From Granulicatella sp. WM01 (GTDB lineage: Bacteria > Bacillota > Bacilli > Lactobacillales > Aerococcaceae), in the NCBI RefSeq assembly GCF_004570605.1, contig NZ_SPPB01000003.1, forward strand, positions 19,867-83,866: DNA of 64,000 bases. The letters run 5' to 3'. This document shows positions 1-9,892 of the stretch, piece after piece. How positions within the stretch are numbered: the first letter of the stretch is position 1; each line of letters opens with the position of its first letter. The notes beneath the pieces were generated by a model. That model was not told the DNA's origin. It was given only the letters and a program-made list of their open reading frames with translations, and did not search any database. The position numbers and the translations under genes were made by a program.

Positions 1-472
1 ATGAATTTTTTATTCCACCTAATCCTAAAGACTCTCCAGAGTGCCCAAAGTTCCCTACATTCGCATCAAGAAACAGAAAAGATATGCCATCACCTGCTTT
101 AAATGTACTCGCTGAGTTTTGCGTTTTGACTTTATCACCCAAATTAATTTGCCCAGCAATACTAAAAGGACGATGAATATCAATCTTTTCTGATAAATAT
201 ATCCCTCCAACTTGATTTTCTCTATCTTCAGTCAAAATTAAAGCACCGTCTTCTCCTACATCTGCTTGACCATATAACCAAAGTGAATCATAAATTTCTT
301 CTAGTGTCGTTACCTCGATAGCCTCTGGTTCTGTGTATGTCGCATCACTCAAATTTGTCTGTGCATAGACTATTGTCATTGCATTCATTGATGATACTAC
401 TGGGGGCATATAAGCATAGAACAAACTAGCTGAAACTGTCAATACAGCACACCGTCTTTTGAAATTTCTCAT
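1..472 (-). CDS. Secreted lectin-like surface protein, N-terminal part only (runs off window)
   Basis: This reading frame is open from an ATG at 472 to the window edge, so only the first 157 residues are visible. It starts MRNFKRRCAVLTV, a basic and then hydrophobic signal peptide. A segment reading AGDGISFLFLDANVG near residue 138 resembles the DGxxFxL strand of bacterial L-type (legume-like) lectin domains found on large LPxTG surface proteins of lactobacilli and enterococci. A purine-rich ribosome-binding site (AAAAGGAGAT) precedes the start. The C-terminal wall anchor, if present, lies outside the window. The secretion signal is clear; the lectin assignment rests on one short motif and the general pattern, so binding specificity is unknown. 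An adhesin role would be inference. Confidence 0.6.
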   Translation of the reverse strand, partial: MRNFKRRCAVLTVSASLFYAYMPPVVSSMNAMTIVYAQTNLSDATYTEPEAIEVTTLEEIYDSLWLYGQADVGEDGALILTEDRENQVGGIYLSEKIDIHRPFSIAGQINLGDKVKTQNSASTFKAGDGISFLFLDANVGNFGHSGESLGLGGIKNS

Positions 473-1104
473 AAGTATCTCCTTTTTTATATAATCATTT
501 ATATAGTCATATAAACAAGATTTATTATAGCAGAATGATGTAAAATACTATGCAAAATTCTGTAAAGGTTTTGTAAATGATATAAAATATAACTTGACTC
601 CCTCTATTTTATAACCCTATATTTTACTAGCACCTCATTAAAAATCTCTTAACCCTCACTCGTGCATACTTACTGTATATGTTTTTGTGCAATACTAGCT
701 AAACATAAATATTACTCTTAACTATATCTGCTATTTCACATCGGCGTACGCTCACTATAAATACAAGTAGATTCCAAATAGATGTGCAACCTTGTTTTAA
801 TACTAGAAATAGATTGTGTTTAAACACATACTCTACTCATCATGCATTACAAACATTATCTTTCAAAGTAGATTTTTCTTTAATTCACTCAAATTCACTA
901 AAAATGGATTGTATTTGAACATATACTCTACTCATCATGCATTTCTCCCTAGGTATTCTAGTCAATATACTGACTAGAAATAAATTATTTAAACAGCCAC
1001 TCTATTGCACTATAAACTAAAAACAGTAAGAAACCACGTGTCAAAACTGTTGATTTCTTACTGCTATTTTTAAAAGTTTATTTTAAAATTTACGTTTTTA
1101 AGAC
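473..1104. other. Intergenic region with a short direct repeat
   Basis: About 630 bp without a supportable gene, between the surface-protein start and the purA stop. Two copies of an imperfect ~37-bp direct repeat (about 812-846 and 906-942) share the core ACTCTACTCATCATGCATT. The purA terminator lies at its right end. No ORF with a ribosome-binding site was seen. Confidence 0.5.
1024..1070 (-). terminator. Rho-independent terminator of purA
   Basis: On the minus strand, CAGTAAGAAA pairs with TTTCTTACTG (1054-1063 with 1024-1033) and is followed by a short T run, 35-80 nt past the purA stop codon. Confidence 0.7.
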
Positions 1105-2394
1105 TTATGCCCATACACTCTCTAAAACATTCGTCTGATCCCTATCAGGTCCAACAGAAAACGTCGAAATACGTACGCCGACTAGTTCAGCAATACGACG
1201 CACATAATTACGTGCATTTTCTGGCAATTCTTCTAATGTACGGCAAGATGTAATGTCTTCACTCCACCCCGGTAATGTTTCATAAATTGGCTTACAATCT
1301 GATAATTCTTTCAAACTAGCTGGATAATGTGTAATACGTTCGCCATTAGATTTTTCATAAGCAACACAGATTTTTACTTCACTTAGTCCACTCAATACAT
1401 CAATACTGTTCAATGATAAGTTAGTAATTCCAGACACACGTTTAGAATGACGCATAACAACAGAGTCAAACCAACCTACACGACGTGGACGTCCTGTTGT
1501 CGTCCCATATTCACGACCAATTTCACGAATACGTTCGCCAATTTCATCAAATAATTCCGTTGGGAATGGTCCATCCCCTACACGTGACGTATAGGCTTTA
1601 CATACGCCAACAACTTTGTCAATTTTACTTGGTCCTACACCACTTCCAATTGTCACTCCTCCAGCTACTGGATTAGAAGATGTTACAAACGGATATGTCC
1701 CTTGATCAATATCAAGCATAACACCTTGAGCCCCTTCAAACAATACACGTTTACCAGCATCTAAAGCATCATTTAAAACAACTGACGTATCACACACATA
1801 TTTTTTTATTAATTGACCATAACCATAATATTCTTCGAAAATATCCTCAAACGCTAACGATTTTGCACCATACATTTTTTCAAACAAGCGATTTTTCTCA
1901 TCTAAATTAATGCGTAAACGTTCTTCAAAAATCTCTTTATCCAATAAATCGGCAATACGAATACCTATACGTGCCGCTTTATCCATATAGGCAGGCCCAA
2001 TACCTTTAATGGTTGTACCAATTTTATTTTCGCCTTTAGATTCTTCTTGCAATCTATCCAATTCAATGTGGTATGGCAAAATAACATGAGCACGATCTGA
2101 AATACGCAAATTACTTGTATCAATTCCTTTGTCTGCTAAATAGTCCAACTCTTTGATTAAAGATTTAGGATTGACTACGACACCATTTCCAATGACACTA
2201 ATTTTTTCTGGAGAAAAAATACCTGAAGGAATAAGATGCAATTTATACGTCACACCTCCAAATTTAATGGTATGCCCTGCATTATCACCACCTTGATAAC
2301 GTGCAATAACCTCTGCATTCTCGCTTAAAAAATCGGTAATTTTACCTTTGCCTTCGTCGCCCCATTGTGTTCCAACAACTACTACTGATGACAT
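1105..2394 (-). CDS. purA: Adenylosuccinate synthase
   Basis: Catalyses the first committed step from IMP to AMP: IMP + aspartate + GTP gives adenylosuccinate. Cytoplasmic homodimer. At 429 aa it has the normal family length. The N-terminal [12 protein letters not shown]-loop (residues 8-18) holds the catalytic Asp, and the GGDNAGHT motif, the FEGAQG segment and the [17 protein letters not shown]-binding stretch are all present. The start is supported by AGAAAGGGTG 8 nt upstream. It lies about 50 bp downstream of the SRP RNA gene on the same strand, with no obvious separate promoter between them, so read-through from the RNA promoter is possible. No purine riboswitch was seen upstream. Confidence 0.97.
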   Translation of the reverse strand: MSSVVVVGTQWGDEGKGKITDFLSENAEVIARYQGGDNAGHTIKFGGVTYKLHLIPSGIFSPEKISVIGNGVVVNPKSLIKELDYLADKGIDTSNLRISDRAHVILPYHIELDRLQEESKGENKIGTTIKGIGPAYMDKAARIGIRIADLLDKEIFEERLRINLDEKNRLFEKMYGAKSLAFEDIFEEYYGYGQLIKKYVCDTSVVLNDALDAGKRVLFEGAQGVMLDIDQGTYPFVTSSNPVAGGVTIGSGVGPSKIDKVVGVCKAYTSRVGDGPFPTELFDEIGERIREIGREYGTTTGRPRRVGWFDSVVMRHSKRVSGITNLSLNSIDVLSGLSEVKICVAYEKSNGERITHYPASLKELSDCKPIYETLPGWSEDITSCRTLEELPENARNYVRRIAELVGVRISTFSVGPDRDQTNVLESVWA

Positions 2395-2447
2395 AAACTA
2401 CACCCTTTCTGGTCGGTAGATCTTTCTACACAAAAAATTATTTTCAT

Positions 2448-2533
2448 AAAAAATGTACCGCACATGGAGAATCCTACTTATAGCTGCTTCCTTCCAGATC
2501 TGACTCGATTCATAAGCTCTCCATTGCCGTACG
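2448..2533 (-). ncRNA. ffs: Signal recognition particle RNA, small bacterial type
   Basis: The minus strand holds the diagnostic SRP apical loop GTCAGATCTGGAAGGAAGCA. The 5' arm GTACGGCAATGGAGA pairs with the 3' arm TCTCCATGTGCGGTAC, closing one long hairpin of about 86 nt, followed by a TTTTTT run. This matches the short (4.5S/scRNA-like) SRP RNA lacking an Alu domain seen in most Lactobacillales. A TATAAT -10 box (2539-2544) sits 6-7 nt upstream of the predicted 5' end. The RNA binds Ffh to target nascent membrane proteins. Exact ends are inferred from the stem. Confidence 0.93.
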
Positions 2534-2538
2534 TCTTG

Positions 2539-2544
2539 ATTATA
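2539..2544 (-). promoter_or_regulatory. -10 box of the SRP RNA promoter
   Basis: Perfect TATAAT on the minus strand. No good -35 hexamer is visible at 17 bp, only TAGCTA. Position fits transcription starting at the base of the SRP hairpin. Confidence 0.6.
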
Positions 2545-2869
2545 CCAAACTTTCCTAAAGATAGCTAGTATTTTTTACTATTTTTCCACATTTTTCTATT
2601 CACTCTGCCAAGCAATACCTTTTTTCACAACATTTCAATCTTTATCTTGTGTCTTTTGATAAATTTTCAACTCATCATAAAAAGCACTCTCTCCAAACTT
2701 ACTGCTTTTATCCTATTTTCCTTTTACATTTTGGCATACAATATCTGCACCTTATTCAAGACATGCATTTCATTTTTTATTGCTATCCTTAAAACAACTA
2801 GTCACTCCATTTTGCCCTCTCCCAAAACTACAGATTTCTTTACGCATCACCATATCCAAAACTAAAACT

Positions 2870-3770
2870 CTATTTACATAGAACACTCCATTAAACAACA
2901 CCTCTACCGATAGTCTTGTACTCACAGTAAACTGCACCATACCTCGAACTGTACCTCTTTCAATATGTGGCATTCTATCAAACATCAACTCTATCAATAG
3001 GACGCTAATTACATACAACATTATACTCACAGTAAACTGCACCATACCTCGAACTGTACCTCTTTCAGTATGTGGCACTCCATTAAACATCAACTCTATC
3101 AATAGAACGCTAATTACATACAACATTATACTCACAGTAAACTGCACTATACCTCGAACTGTACCTCTTTCAATATGTGGCACTCTATCAAACATCAACT
3201 CTATCAATAGAACGCTAATTACATACAACATTATACTCACAGTAAACTGCACTATACCTCAAACTGTACCTCTTTCAATATGTGGCATTCTATCAAACAT
3301 CAACTCTATCAAGAGAACGCTAATCACACACAACACTCTACTCACAGTAAACTGCACTATACCTCAAACTGTACCTCTTTCAGTATGTGGCACTCTATTA
3401 AGCATCAACTCTACCAATAGAACGCTACTCACATACGACATTCTACTCACAGTAAACCGCACCATACCTCGAACTGTACCTCTTTCAATATGTAGCATTC
3501 TATCAAACATCAACTCTACCAATAGGACGCTAATCACACACAACATTCTACTCACAGTAAACTGCACTATACCTCAAACTATACCTCTTTCAGTATGTGG
3601 CACTCTATTAAGCATCAACTCTACCAATAGGACGCTAATCACACAACACTCTACTCACAGTAAACTGCACTATATCTCGAACTGTACCTCTTTCAATATG
3701 TGGCATTCTATTAAGCATCAACTCTACCAATAGGACGCTATCCACGTACAGTATTCGCTCCACAATATGC
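2870..3770. repeat. Tandem 105-bp minisatellite, about 8.5 copies
   Basis: The block CACAGTAAACTGCAC recurs at 2924, 3029, 3134, 3239, 3344, 3449, 3554 and 3657, an exact 105-bp period except for the last step of 103 bp. Units differ by scattered substitutions. Because 105 is a multiple of three, the minus strand reads through several units as a 35-residue repeat with a hydrophobic stretch (MLYVISVLLIELMF). That frame is broken by CGA-to-TGA changes in some units and by the 103-bp unit, and no good ribosome-binding site was found. I therefore treat it as non-coding or decayed rather than a gene. Confidence 0.9.
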
Positions 3771-3877
3771 TACATATATCTACAACAATGACTTTTGTAT
3801 TGAGGAGTTTGAAATAATAGTTCTCCATTTTTTTGGTGCTTTGTGGTATGATAAAAATGGACGTAAAGGAGAATACT

Positions 3878-5749
3878 ATGGAAGATTTTAAAGTAATTGA
3901 TTTACATAAGACGTACGGCATTAAAACATTGTTAAATGGTGTATCATTTACAATACGCCAAGGTGAACATGTCGGATTAATTGGACAGAATGGGACAGGA
4001 AAAAGTTCGTTGCTTTCTATTTTGAGTCGGCAGGATTCAGCAGATTCGGGGATTATTGAAACATCATCACGCTATCGGATTGGTTATTTGAAACAAGATC
4101 CGGTACTTAACCCTGAGCATACTGTTTTTCAAGCTGTATATCACGAAGATACACCACTCCTTCAAACTATTACACGCTATGAACGGGCATTGGGTGACTT
4201 AGAAAAAGATGCCCATTCCTTGCAGTTTCAAAAAGCCTACGAAGAAGCTGAACAAATGATGACACGTTTAGACGCATGGCAATATGACGTGAAAATTAAA
4301 ACTATTTTAACAAAATTAGGCATTACTCATCTATCTCAAAAAATTTCTGAGCTTTCTGGTGGTCAACGTAAACGAATTGGTTTAGCACAAGTTCTCATTC
4401 AAGAACCTGATTTGTTGCTATTAGATGAACCGACCAACCACCTAGATTATGATAGTATCGAATGGTTAGAGCAATATTTAGCTGATTACAAAGGAAGCCT
4501 ACTTTTAGTAACGCATGACCGGTATTTTTTAGAGAGGGTAGTTAGTAAAATCTTTGAGTTAACGCAAGGAAGAATTGACGTTTATGAAGGAAATTATCAA
4601 ACTTATCTTAGTCAAAAAGCTGAACGTATTGCACTTCAAGAACGTTTCCACGAAAAACAATTAAAACGCTACACTTCTGAGTTGGAATGGATGAGAAAAG
4701 GTGCAAAAGCTCGTACGACTAAACAGCAAGCACGAATTGGACGTTTTGCCTCACTTGAAGAGCAAGTGAAACAAAAACAAACAACCAACACATTGGAACT
4801 CTCTTTGGAGGGATCCCGTCTTGGCAAAAAAGTGCTGACTTTTGAACAAGTCGATTTAGTAATGCATGGGCATTCCATTTTAAAACAATTTGACTATATT
4901 GTACAAACACATGATTGTATCGGAATCGTCGGCAATAATGGTGTGGGAAAATCTACATTATTGAACGCTATTGCTGGACTTTTGCCATTTACAAGCGGCA
5001 TTTACAGTATGGGAGAAACTGTCAAACTCGCTTATTATAAGCAACTATCTGATGACTTACCTAACGAAAAACGTGTCATTAGCTATTTACAAGAAGTTGC
5101 CGAAGAAGTTGACTTAAAAGGAGGAGAAAGAGTAGGTATTGCTGAACTACTCGAAACGTTTTTATTTCCAAGAAGTACACACGGAACATTAATTAAAACA
5201 TTGTCTGGTGGCGAAAAAAGACGTCTGTACTTGCTGCGGTTATTGATTGAAAAACCAAACGTTTTACTTTTGGACGAGCCGACAAACGACCTTGACATTG
5301 ATACACTTTCTGTACTAGAAGATTACTTGGACAATTTCTCAGGAGCTACACTTATCGTATCACATGACCGGTATTTTTTAGATCGTGTTACCGACAAGTT
5401 AATTATTTTAGACGGACAAGGTCACGTTGACACTTATTTAGGTTCAATGAGTGACTATTTACAAAGTAGACAAACTACAATTGAGTCTACCACTCCCATT
5501 AAAGAGGCAGAAAGACCTCGTCGTCGTGAAAACAAACGGAAAATGACCTACCATGAACAAAAAGAGTGGGAAAGTATTGAAGATGATATTATGCATTTGG
5601 AGCAAACTATAAACACTCTGCAAACTGAAATGGCACAGTGTGGGAGTGACTTTGAAACATTACAGCAATTACATCTTCAACTCGATGCTTTAAATGATCA
5701 ATTAGTTGAAAAAATGGAGCGTTGGGAATATTTGAGTGAATTAACATAA
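3878..5749 (+). CDS. ABC-F family ribosome-associated ATPase (Uup/YfmR-like)
   Basis: Soluble ABC-F protein of 623 aa with two nucleotide-binding domains and no membrane segments. NBD1 has Walker A GQNGTGKSS, signature LSGGQRKR and Walker B LLLLDEPTNHLD. NBD2 has GNNGVGKST, LSGGEKRR and VLLLDEPTNDLD. A charged linker joins them, and a basic, coiled-coil C-terminal tail of about 90 residues is typical of the Uup/YfmR branch. Such proteins act on stalled or structured ribosomes; some paralogues give antibiotic resistance, which cannot be judged here. The start was set at 3878 because AAAGGAG lies 7 nt upstream, rather than at an in-frame ATG 45 bp earlier. TATGAT at 3847 is a likely -10 box. 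Confidence 0.85.
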   Translation: MEDFKVIDLHKTYGIKTLLNGVSFTIRQGEHVGLIGQNGTGKSSLLSILSRQDSADSGIIETSSRYRIGYLKQDPVLNPEHTVFQAVYHEDTPLLQTITRYERALGDLEKDAHSLQFQKAYEEAEQMMTRLDAWQYDVKIKTILTKLGITHLSQKISELSGGQRKRIGLAQVLIQEPDLLLLDEPTNHLDYDSIEWLEQYLADYKGSLLLVTHDRYFLERVVSKIFELTQGRIDVYEGNYQTYLSQKAERIALQERFHEKQLKRYTSELEWMRKGAKARTTKQQARIGRFASLEEQVKQKQTTNTLELSLEGSRLGKKVLTFEQVDLVMHGHSILKQFDYIVQTHDCIGIVGNNGVGKSTLLNAIAGLLPFTSGIYSMGETVKLAYYKQLSDDLPNEKRVISYLQEVAEEVDLKGGERVGIAELLETFLFPRSTHGTLIKTLSGGEKRRLYLLRLLIEKPNVLLLDEPTNDLDIDTLSVLEDYLDNFSGATLIVSHDRYFLDRVTDKLIILDGQGHVDTYLGSMSDYLQSRQTTIESTTPIKEAERPRRRENKRKMTYHEQKEWESIEDDIMHLEQTINTLQTEMAQCGSDFETLQQLHLQLDALNDQLVEKMERWEYLSELT

Positions 5750-5778
5750 TAAGAAAACACTGCTCATAACATAAAAGA

Positions 5779-5812
5779 GGCACTATCCCCCAAGAGATAT
5801 AGTGCCTTTTTT
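5779..5812 (+). terminator. Terminator of the ABC-F gene
   Basis: GGCACTAT (5779-5786) pairs with ATAGTGCC (5799-5806), followed by TTTTTT. The A run on the other side lets it also work for the convergent malA gene. Confidence 0.85.
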
Positions 5813-5861
5813 ATGTTGTTGTACCAATTCTACAATCAAAACATATATTTTCTTTCAATAT

Positions 5862-6695
5862 TTAATCTTTATATTTTGATTGGATTAATTTTTTTTCTAA
5901 AAAATTATCATTGTAATGTGTCATATAAAAAACAAGTACTATTGTTAATACTGTTGCAAATCCATGTATTTGCAAAGCTGTTGGAATATCTATTCCCATA
6001 AATAAAATGACACACGTTAATAAAGTTGGCATACCTAATGTATTTAAAATGAGATTAAGGCATTCTTTATATGTTTTAATTGTAAAAAGTTTAGATTGAC
6101 GTGTAAGCCATAGAAAAAATGCCGCTCCCAAAACAATCAATAACATATTAGTTGCAATAAGCATAGCACTTGAGAGCAAAATATAACTCACTGCATAGCC
6201 ACGATTAGCTGTAAACCATTGTTTTGAAATAAAATGCTTGATACTTTCCACATCTGTTAATACTTTTGTGTCCAAAGGCTGACTATACGGCACTTTAGAT
6301 ACTGTTTGTTCTTTTACTTTAATATAAAATCCAATCGTATCAAAATAAATTCCTTTATCAACAGTATCTAGGAAACGTTCTTGTTCAGGCAACCACCCTG
6401 CAACTTGTCCTTTCTGAAACGCACTACCTTGTAACGTATCGCCTTGAATAGTTACCTTTTGAAGTGGAGCAATTGCTTCATCAGTGATGCTATCTAATAT
6501 ATGTGGTACAAACACCTCTAAAGATACTGTATTGATTTGAACTGTTCGTAATGTAATCGGAAACATTATGCAACTAACTAAAAAAACAAATATCATAAAC
6601 ATTGTCCCATAATTTAAAGTATTGCGTTGTTTAAACATTCTCTTTGGAGAAAAAATACTACTAAAATAATGTATCATGTTTGATTGTTTCATCAT
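5862..6695 (-). CDS. malA: MalA-like DUF1189 membrane protein of the maltodextrin locus
   Basis: Protein of 277 aa with an N-terminal cytoplasmic segment, a membrane helix (about residues 30-50), an extracytoplasmic region, and three or four C-terminal membrane helices. The layout and position match DUF1189 proteins named MalA, the fourth gene of the streptococcal malX-malC-malD-malA cluster. Their biochemical role is not established. Here it follows malD by 180 bp, with a terminator in between, so its expression may be partly separate. The start at 6695 (MMKQSN) is chosen for the AGAGAG purine run 6 nt upstream; a longer frame starting at 6734 lacks such a site. Confidence 0.7.
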   Translation of the reverse strand: MMKQSNMIHYFSSIFSPKRMFKQRNTLNYGTMFMIFVFLVSCIMFPITLRTVQINTVSLEVFVPHILDSITDEAIAPLQKVTIQGDTLQGSAFQKGQVAGWLPEQERFLDTVDKGIYFDTIGFYIKVKEQTVSKVPYSQPLDTKVLTDVESIKHFISKQWFTANRGYAVSYILLSSAMLIATNMLLIVLGAAFFLWLTRQSKLFTIKTYKECLNLILNTLGMPTLLTCVILFMGIDIPTALQIHGFATVLTIVLVFYMTHYNDNFLEKKLIQSKYKD

Positions 6696-6840
6696 ATTCT
6701 CTCTTTCTATATCATTTAAATAAATGGCATTCACGTATCCATTAATGTATCATATTTTTTAGCATTCCGCAAAAGAATACACTAAACCTTTTCAAAACGA
6801 TTGTGTCACATTTTACTCATTTTTACGCTTCAAATGAATA

Positions 6841-6866
6841 AAAAGTGGTAGAAAGACCACTTTTTT
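6841..6866 (-). terminator. Terminator after malD (bidirectional)
   Basis: AAAAGTGGT pairs with ACCACTTTT around a 6-nt loop, with T runs on both strands. It lies 11 nt past the malD stop. Confidence 0.8.
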
Positions 6867-6876
6867 ATCGCTTTTT

Positions 6877-7728
6877 TTATCCTTTTGTCCCACCTCTTGA
6901 CAAACCAGACACAAAATGTTTCTGCAAGAAGAAAAACAATAAGGAAATTGGTACTGCTACAAATAACGCTCCAGCAGCAAATAGTGCCACACGTTCATTT
7001 TTAACATCTAAAATAAACGTTTGCAAACCTACAGCCACTGTGTATGTTTCTTTTGTACGTAGTAAGAAACTAGACAGAATAAAATCTCCAAACGGTCCCA
7101 TAAATGCCCATAGTGCTTGAACAGCAACCATTGGTCGAACAAGTGGTAAGACGATTTGCCAAAATATTCTAAAATGACCTGCTCCATCTAATTTTGCAGC
7201 TTCATCTAAAGACCTTGGCACAGTATCGAAATAACCTTTCATTAACCATGTATTCATTGGAATACCTCCTCCAACATAAATGAGGATAATAAACCAATTT
7301 TTATTTAATGCTCCTAGCATCAATGCCACAACAAAGAAAGCCGTTAACGCCGCCATAACGGGTACCATTTGTACAATCATAAAGAACATTAAACTCTTTT
7401 TACGCCCAACAAAATGGTAACGGCTAAATGCATAGCCTGTTAAAATAATCGTTATCGTTTGAATAATCATTGTTGAACCAGCAATAATCAATGTATTTAA
7501 ATACCACTGTCCATATAATGTTTCCTCAAACAAACGTCTAAAATTCTCTAACGTTAATTGCACATTAAAATCCAAAGAAAATGCTGCAACTTGTCCTGCT
7601 TTAAAAGCAGATAGTGCCGTAATGGCAATCGGATATAACACAATAACAGAGAAAAAAATCAGATAGGCATACGTTAATAGTTGTAAAATGAGTTTTTTTC
7701 TTTTACTAGATTTCATTTTTACTGCCAT
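6877..7728 (-). CDS. malD: Maltodextrin ABC transporter permease MalD (MalG family)
   Basis: Inner membrane subunit of a type I ABC importer, 283 aa with six predicted membrane helices. The EAA loop that contacts the ATPase reads [20 protein letters not shown], followed by the VRPM-type helix start. The N-terminus starts [13 protein letters not shown], then a membrane helix. It is the second permease after malC (2 bp gap), as in streptococcal malXCD, and would pair with MalC to pass maltodextrins delivered by MalX. No ATP-binding subunit is encoded nearby. Confidence 0.9.
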   Translation of the reverse strand: MAVKMKSSKRKKLILQLLTYAYLIFFSVIVLYPIAITALSAFKAGQVAAFSLDFNVQLTLENFRRLFEETLYGQWYLNTLIIAGSTMIIQTITIILTGYAFSRYHFVGRKKSLMFFMIVQMVPVMAALTAFFVVALMLGALNKNWFIILIYVGGGIPMNTWLMKGYFDTVPRSLDEAAKLDGAGHFRIFWQIVLPLVRPMVAVQALWAFMGPFGDFILSSFLLRTKETYTVAVGLQTFILDVKNERVALFAAGALFVAVPISLLFFFLQKHFVSGLSRGGTKG

Positions 7729-7730
7729 AT

Positions 7731-9026
7731 TTAATCCTCCATTTCAAATGCGTGTAATTTTTTAAACGTGACAAGTGAAATTCCAATCACGATAATCGAA
7801 ATAATTAATGTTACTGCTGCAGCTAATGAAAATTGTGGCGATGTACTAGTTGTCAATTTATAAATCCATGAAATCAAAATATCTGTTGAACCAGCACCAC
7901 CTCCAACTGACCCTGGGCCACCTTGGTTAAACAAATAAATAACAGAAAAGTTATTGAAATTCCCTGTATACTGCGTAATCAAAGACGGTGCAGCTACAGC
8001 TAAAATTGTTGGAAACGTAATGTGTTTAAATTTTTGCCACGCATTTGCGCCATCAATCGTAGCTGCCTCATACAAATCATGTGGAATAGCTTGTAAAATA
8101 CCTAAAGTTAGCACATAAATATACGGTGTTGCTAGCCATGCTTGAACAAAAATAACTGCAAATTTTGTCCAAAACGGATCTGTTTTCCACGGAATTATCC
8201 CAAAATCCAAAAATGGAAATAACGATTTTATAAACGGTAACACTTGCGTATTAATCGCACCTAAACTATCGTTAAACATATTACTAAACGTTAAAATAGT
8301 AATAAATCCTGGAACTGCCCATGGGAGCAAAAAGATAATCCCAAAAATTCGTTTTCCTTTAACAAAAGATTGATTAGCAACAACTGCTGTAAAAATCCCC
8401 ATGACAATTTGTAATGTAGAAGCAGCCAAAGACCAAATAATTGTCCAGCCTAGTACAGACAAAAATGCATTTTGGAATGTACTCAATGCCCCAATTTTAA
8501 TAAAATTGTCAAATCCTACCCAATCTAAAAGTTTTTGTGGAGGAATATGTTGAAAATCATAATTAGTCAGTGCAATTAGGATAGATACAATCACTGGGAA
8601 TAAAATAACAAATATCATTAAAAGATAAGCAGGTGTTACTAACACATACGGAAATCCATGTTGATAAACATTTTTAAGATTTTCCTTTGGCGAAATTGCA
8701 ACCTTTTCTCCATTATTCCACATTTTTGCAATTTTTCTTGCATCAATCACATTAACCACATGAAATATTGCATAAATGGCTATAATAAGACATTGTAATA
8801 CACCTCTAATCAGCATAAATAATGAATTATCACGTCCTGCTTGGTATCCCAATGTGAATAATTCGTCTATATTGTACACACCATCTATTGCCATTTGATA
8901 GATAAAAAGCATACATATACTAGCAAACACAATTCCTTTGAACCATTGTCCATTATAAAATTGTCCTGCACCTGGGAAAAACGTAGACAATCCAATGGCT
9001 ACTTTTTCATTTTTTTTCGTATTCAT
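7731..9026 (-). CDS. malC: Maltodextrin ABC transporter permease MalC (MalF family)
   Basis: Permease of 431 aa, the length of streptococcal MalC. It starts with an extra N-terminal part with helices before the core ([18 protein letters not shown] is a feature of this family) and ends with the MalF-type core carrying the EAA loop [20 protein letters not shown]. The start at 9026 ([10 protein letters not shown]) follows a strong AAAGGAGAGG; a longer frame to 9086 has no such site. It is translated just ahead of malD and transcribed from a promoter with both a MalR-type palindrome and a CcpA-type site. Confidence 0.92.
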   Translation of the reverse strand: MNTKKNEKVAIGLSTFFPGAGQFYNGQWFKGIVFASICMLFIYQMAIDGVYNIDELFTLGYQAGRDNSLFMLIRGVLQCLIIAIYAIFHVVNVIDARKIAKMWNNGEKVAISPKENLKNVYQHGFPYVLVTPAYLLMIFVILFPVIVSILIALTNYDFQHIPPQKLLDWVGFDNFIKIGALSTFQNAFLSVLGWTIIWSLAASTLQIVMGIFTAVVANQSFVKGKRIFGIIFLLPWAVPGFITILTFSNMFNDSLGAINTQVLPFIKSLFPFLDFGIIPWKTDPFWTKFAVIFVQAWLATPYIYVLTLGILQAIPHDLYEAATIDGANAWQKFKHITFPTILAVAAPSLITQYTGNFNNFSVIYLFNQGGPGSVGGGAGSTDILISWIYKLTTSTSPQFSLAAAVTLIISIIVIGISLVTFKKLHAFEMED

Positions 9027-9124
9027 AGTGTCCTCTCCTTTAGTGCATAAATAATCTATTGCAACCATGTTGCATAAGGTTATCACTACCTAAGTGTTTT
9101 CTGTTACCTCTTTTTCATATATCC

Positions 9125-9179
9125 ATTATACCATGCCAATTTAGTTTTGTAATCGTTATCCTAGATGTTACCGATAACA
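9125..9179 (-). promoter_or_regulatory. malC promoter with MalR-type operator and cre site
   Basis: Minus-strand promoter: -10 TATAAT (9125-9130), 17 bp, -35 ATTACA (9148-9153). Twelve bp upstream of the -35 lies the palindrome TGTTACCGATAACA (9166-9179), identical to three other sites in this window. A CcpA-type cre, TGTAATCGTTATCC (9148-9161, 13 of 14 to the consensus), overlaps the -35, which predicts glucose repression. Confidence 0.75.
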
Positions 9180-9892
9180 ATTTGCACGATACATTTTTCC
9201 TATACTCTCTCCTCACATCTCGTTATATGCTCTCTAATTAAATAGTGCCTCACTAATACGTAAATATAGCATGATTACACATAAAATAATATATAGTATA
9301 TACAAAGATTACTAAAAAAACGCATTTCTTTAATTGGTAGACTTTTCAAAAGTGCCTTAATCTTATCAAGTGCAAGACTCCTTATTAAATAGGTGTATTG
9401 GATTGACTAGATACACTTATTAAACACGACGTCTCCTCAGTTGAGGTATATATCTTGTCTAAATGTTGAGAATTTTCAAATGCTTAAAAACAACTTTAAC
9501 ATTATAAAATGCATCCTTAATGTACAGTTATTTCAATTCATTATAATTTATTACAACCATAAAAACGCACTCATTCTATAAAACCTAGCACTTCACATGA
9601 TTAGTCATACAAAGACATGTTGTTCAAACACACACTCATTCAAACAAACTTCCCCTTACTCTTCTCAGAACTACCTTCACATATTGAAAGTAAACTATAA
9701 AAACTGTATGATATTATTCCGTTTGGAAGATATACCATACAGTTTTTTGTATTCACAATACATTTATGTTAAGGACTATTTCTCGTTATAAAATGCACGT
9801 TTATTCTATTGCATAAGCTATGATAAACTCAAATTTAGTACACTATTTCTTTCATTTAAAGCACCCCTATGCTATCCCTTTTTTTAAACACA
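9180..9892. other. Intergenic region between the malC promoter and the LRR surface-protein gene
   Basis: About 710 bp of AT-rich DNA without a convincing ORF or ribosome-binding site. The only clear element is the hairpin at 9699-9747. Confidence 0.5.
9699..9747 (-). terminator. Likely terminator of the LRR surface-protein gene
   Basis: AAAAACTGTATG pairs with CATACAGTTTTTT around a 25-nt loop; T runs occur on both strands. It lies about 145 nt past the stop codon of the minus-strand gene. Confidence 0.6.

Noticed and set aside
812..942. CRISPR-like direct repeats
   Set aside because: Only two imperfect copies, unequal in length, and no cas genes.
2770..3252. Open frame of 160 codons across the 105-bp repeats (minus strand)
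   Set aside because: No ribosome-binding site; the frame is broken by stop codons in other units and by a 103-bp unit, so it looks like a by-product of a period divisible by three.
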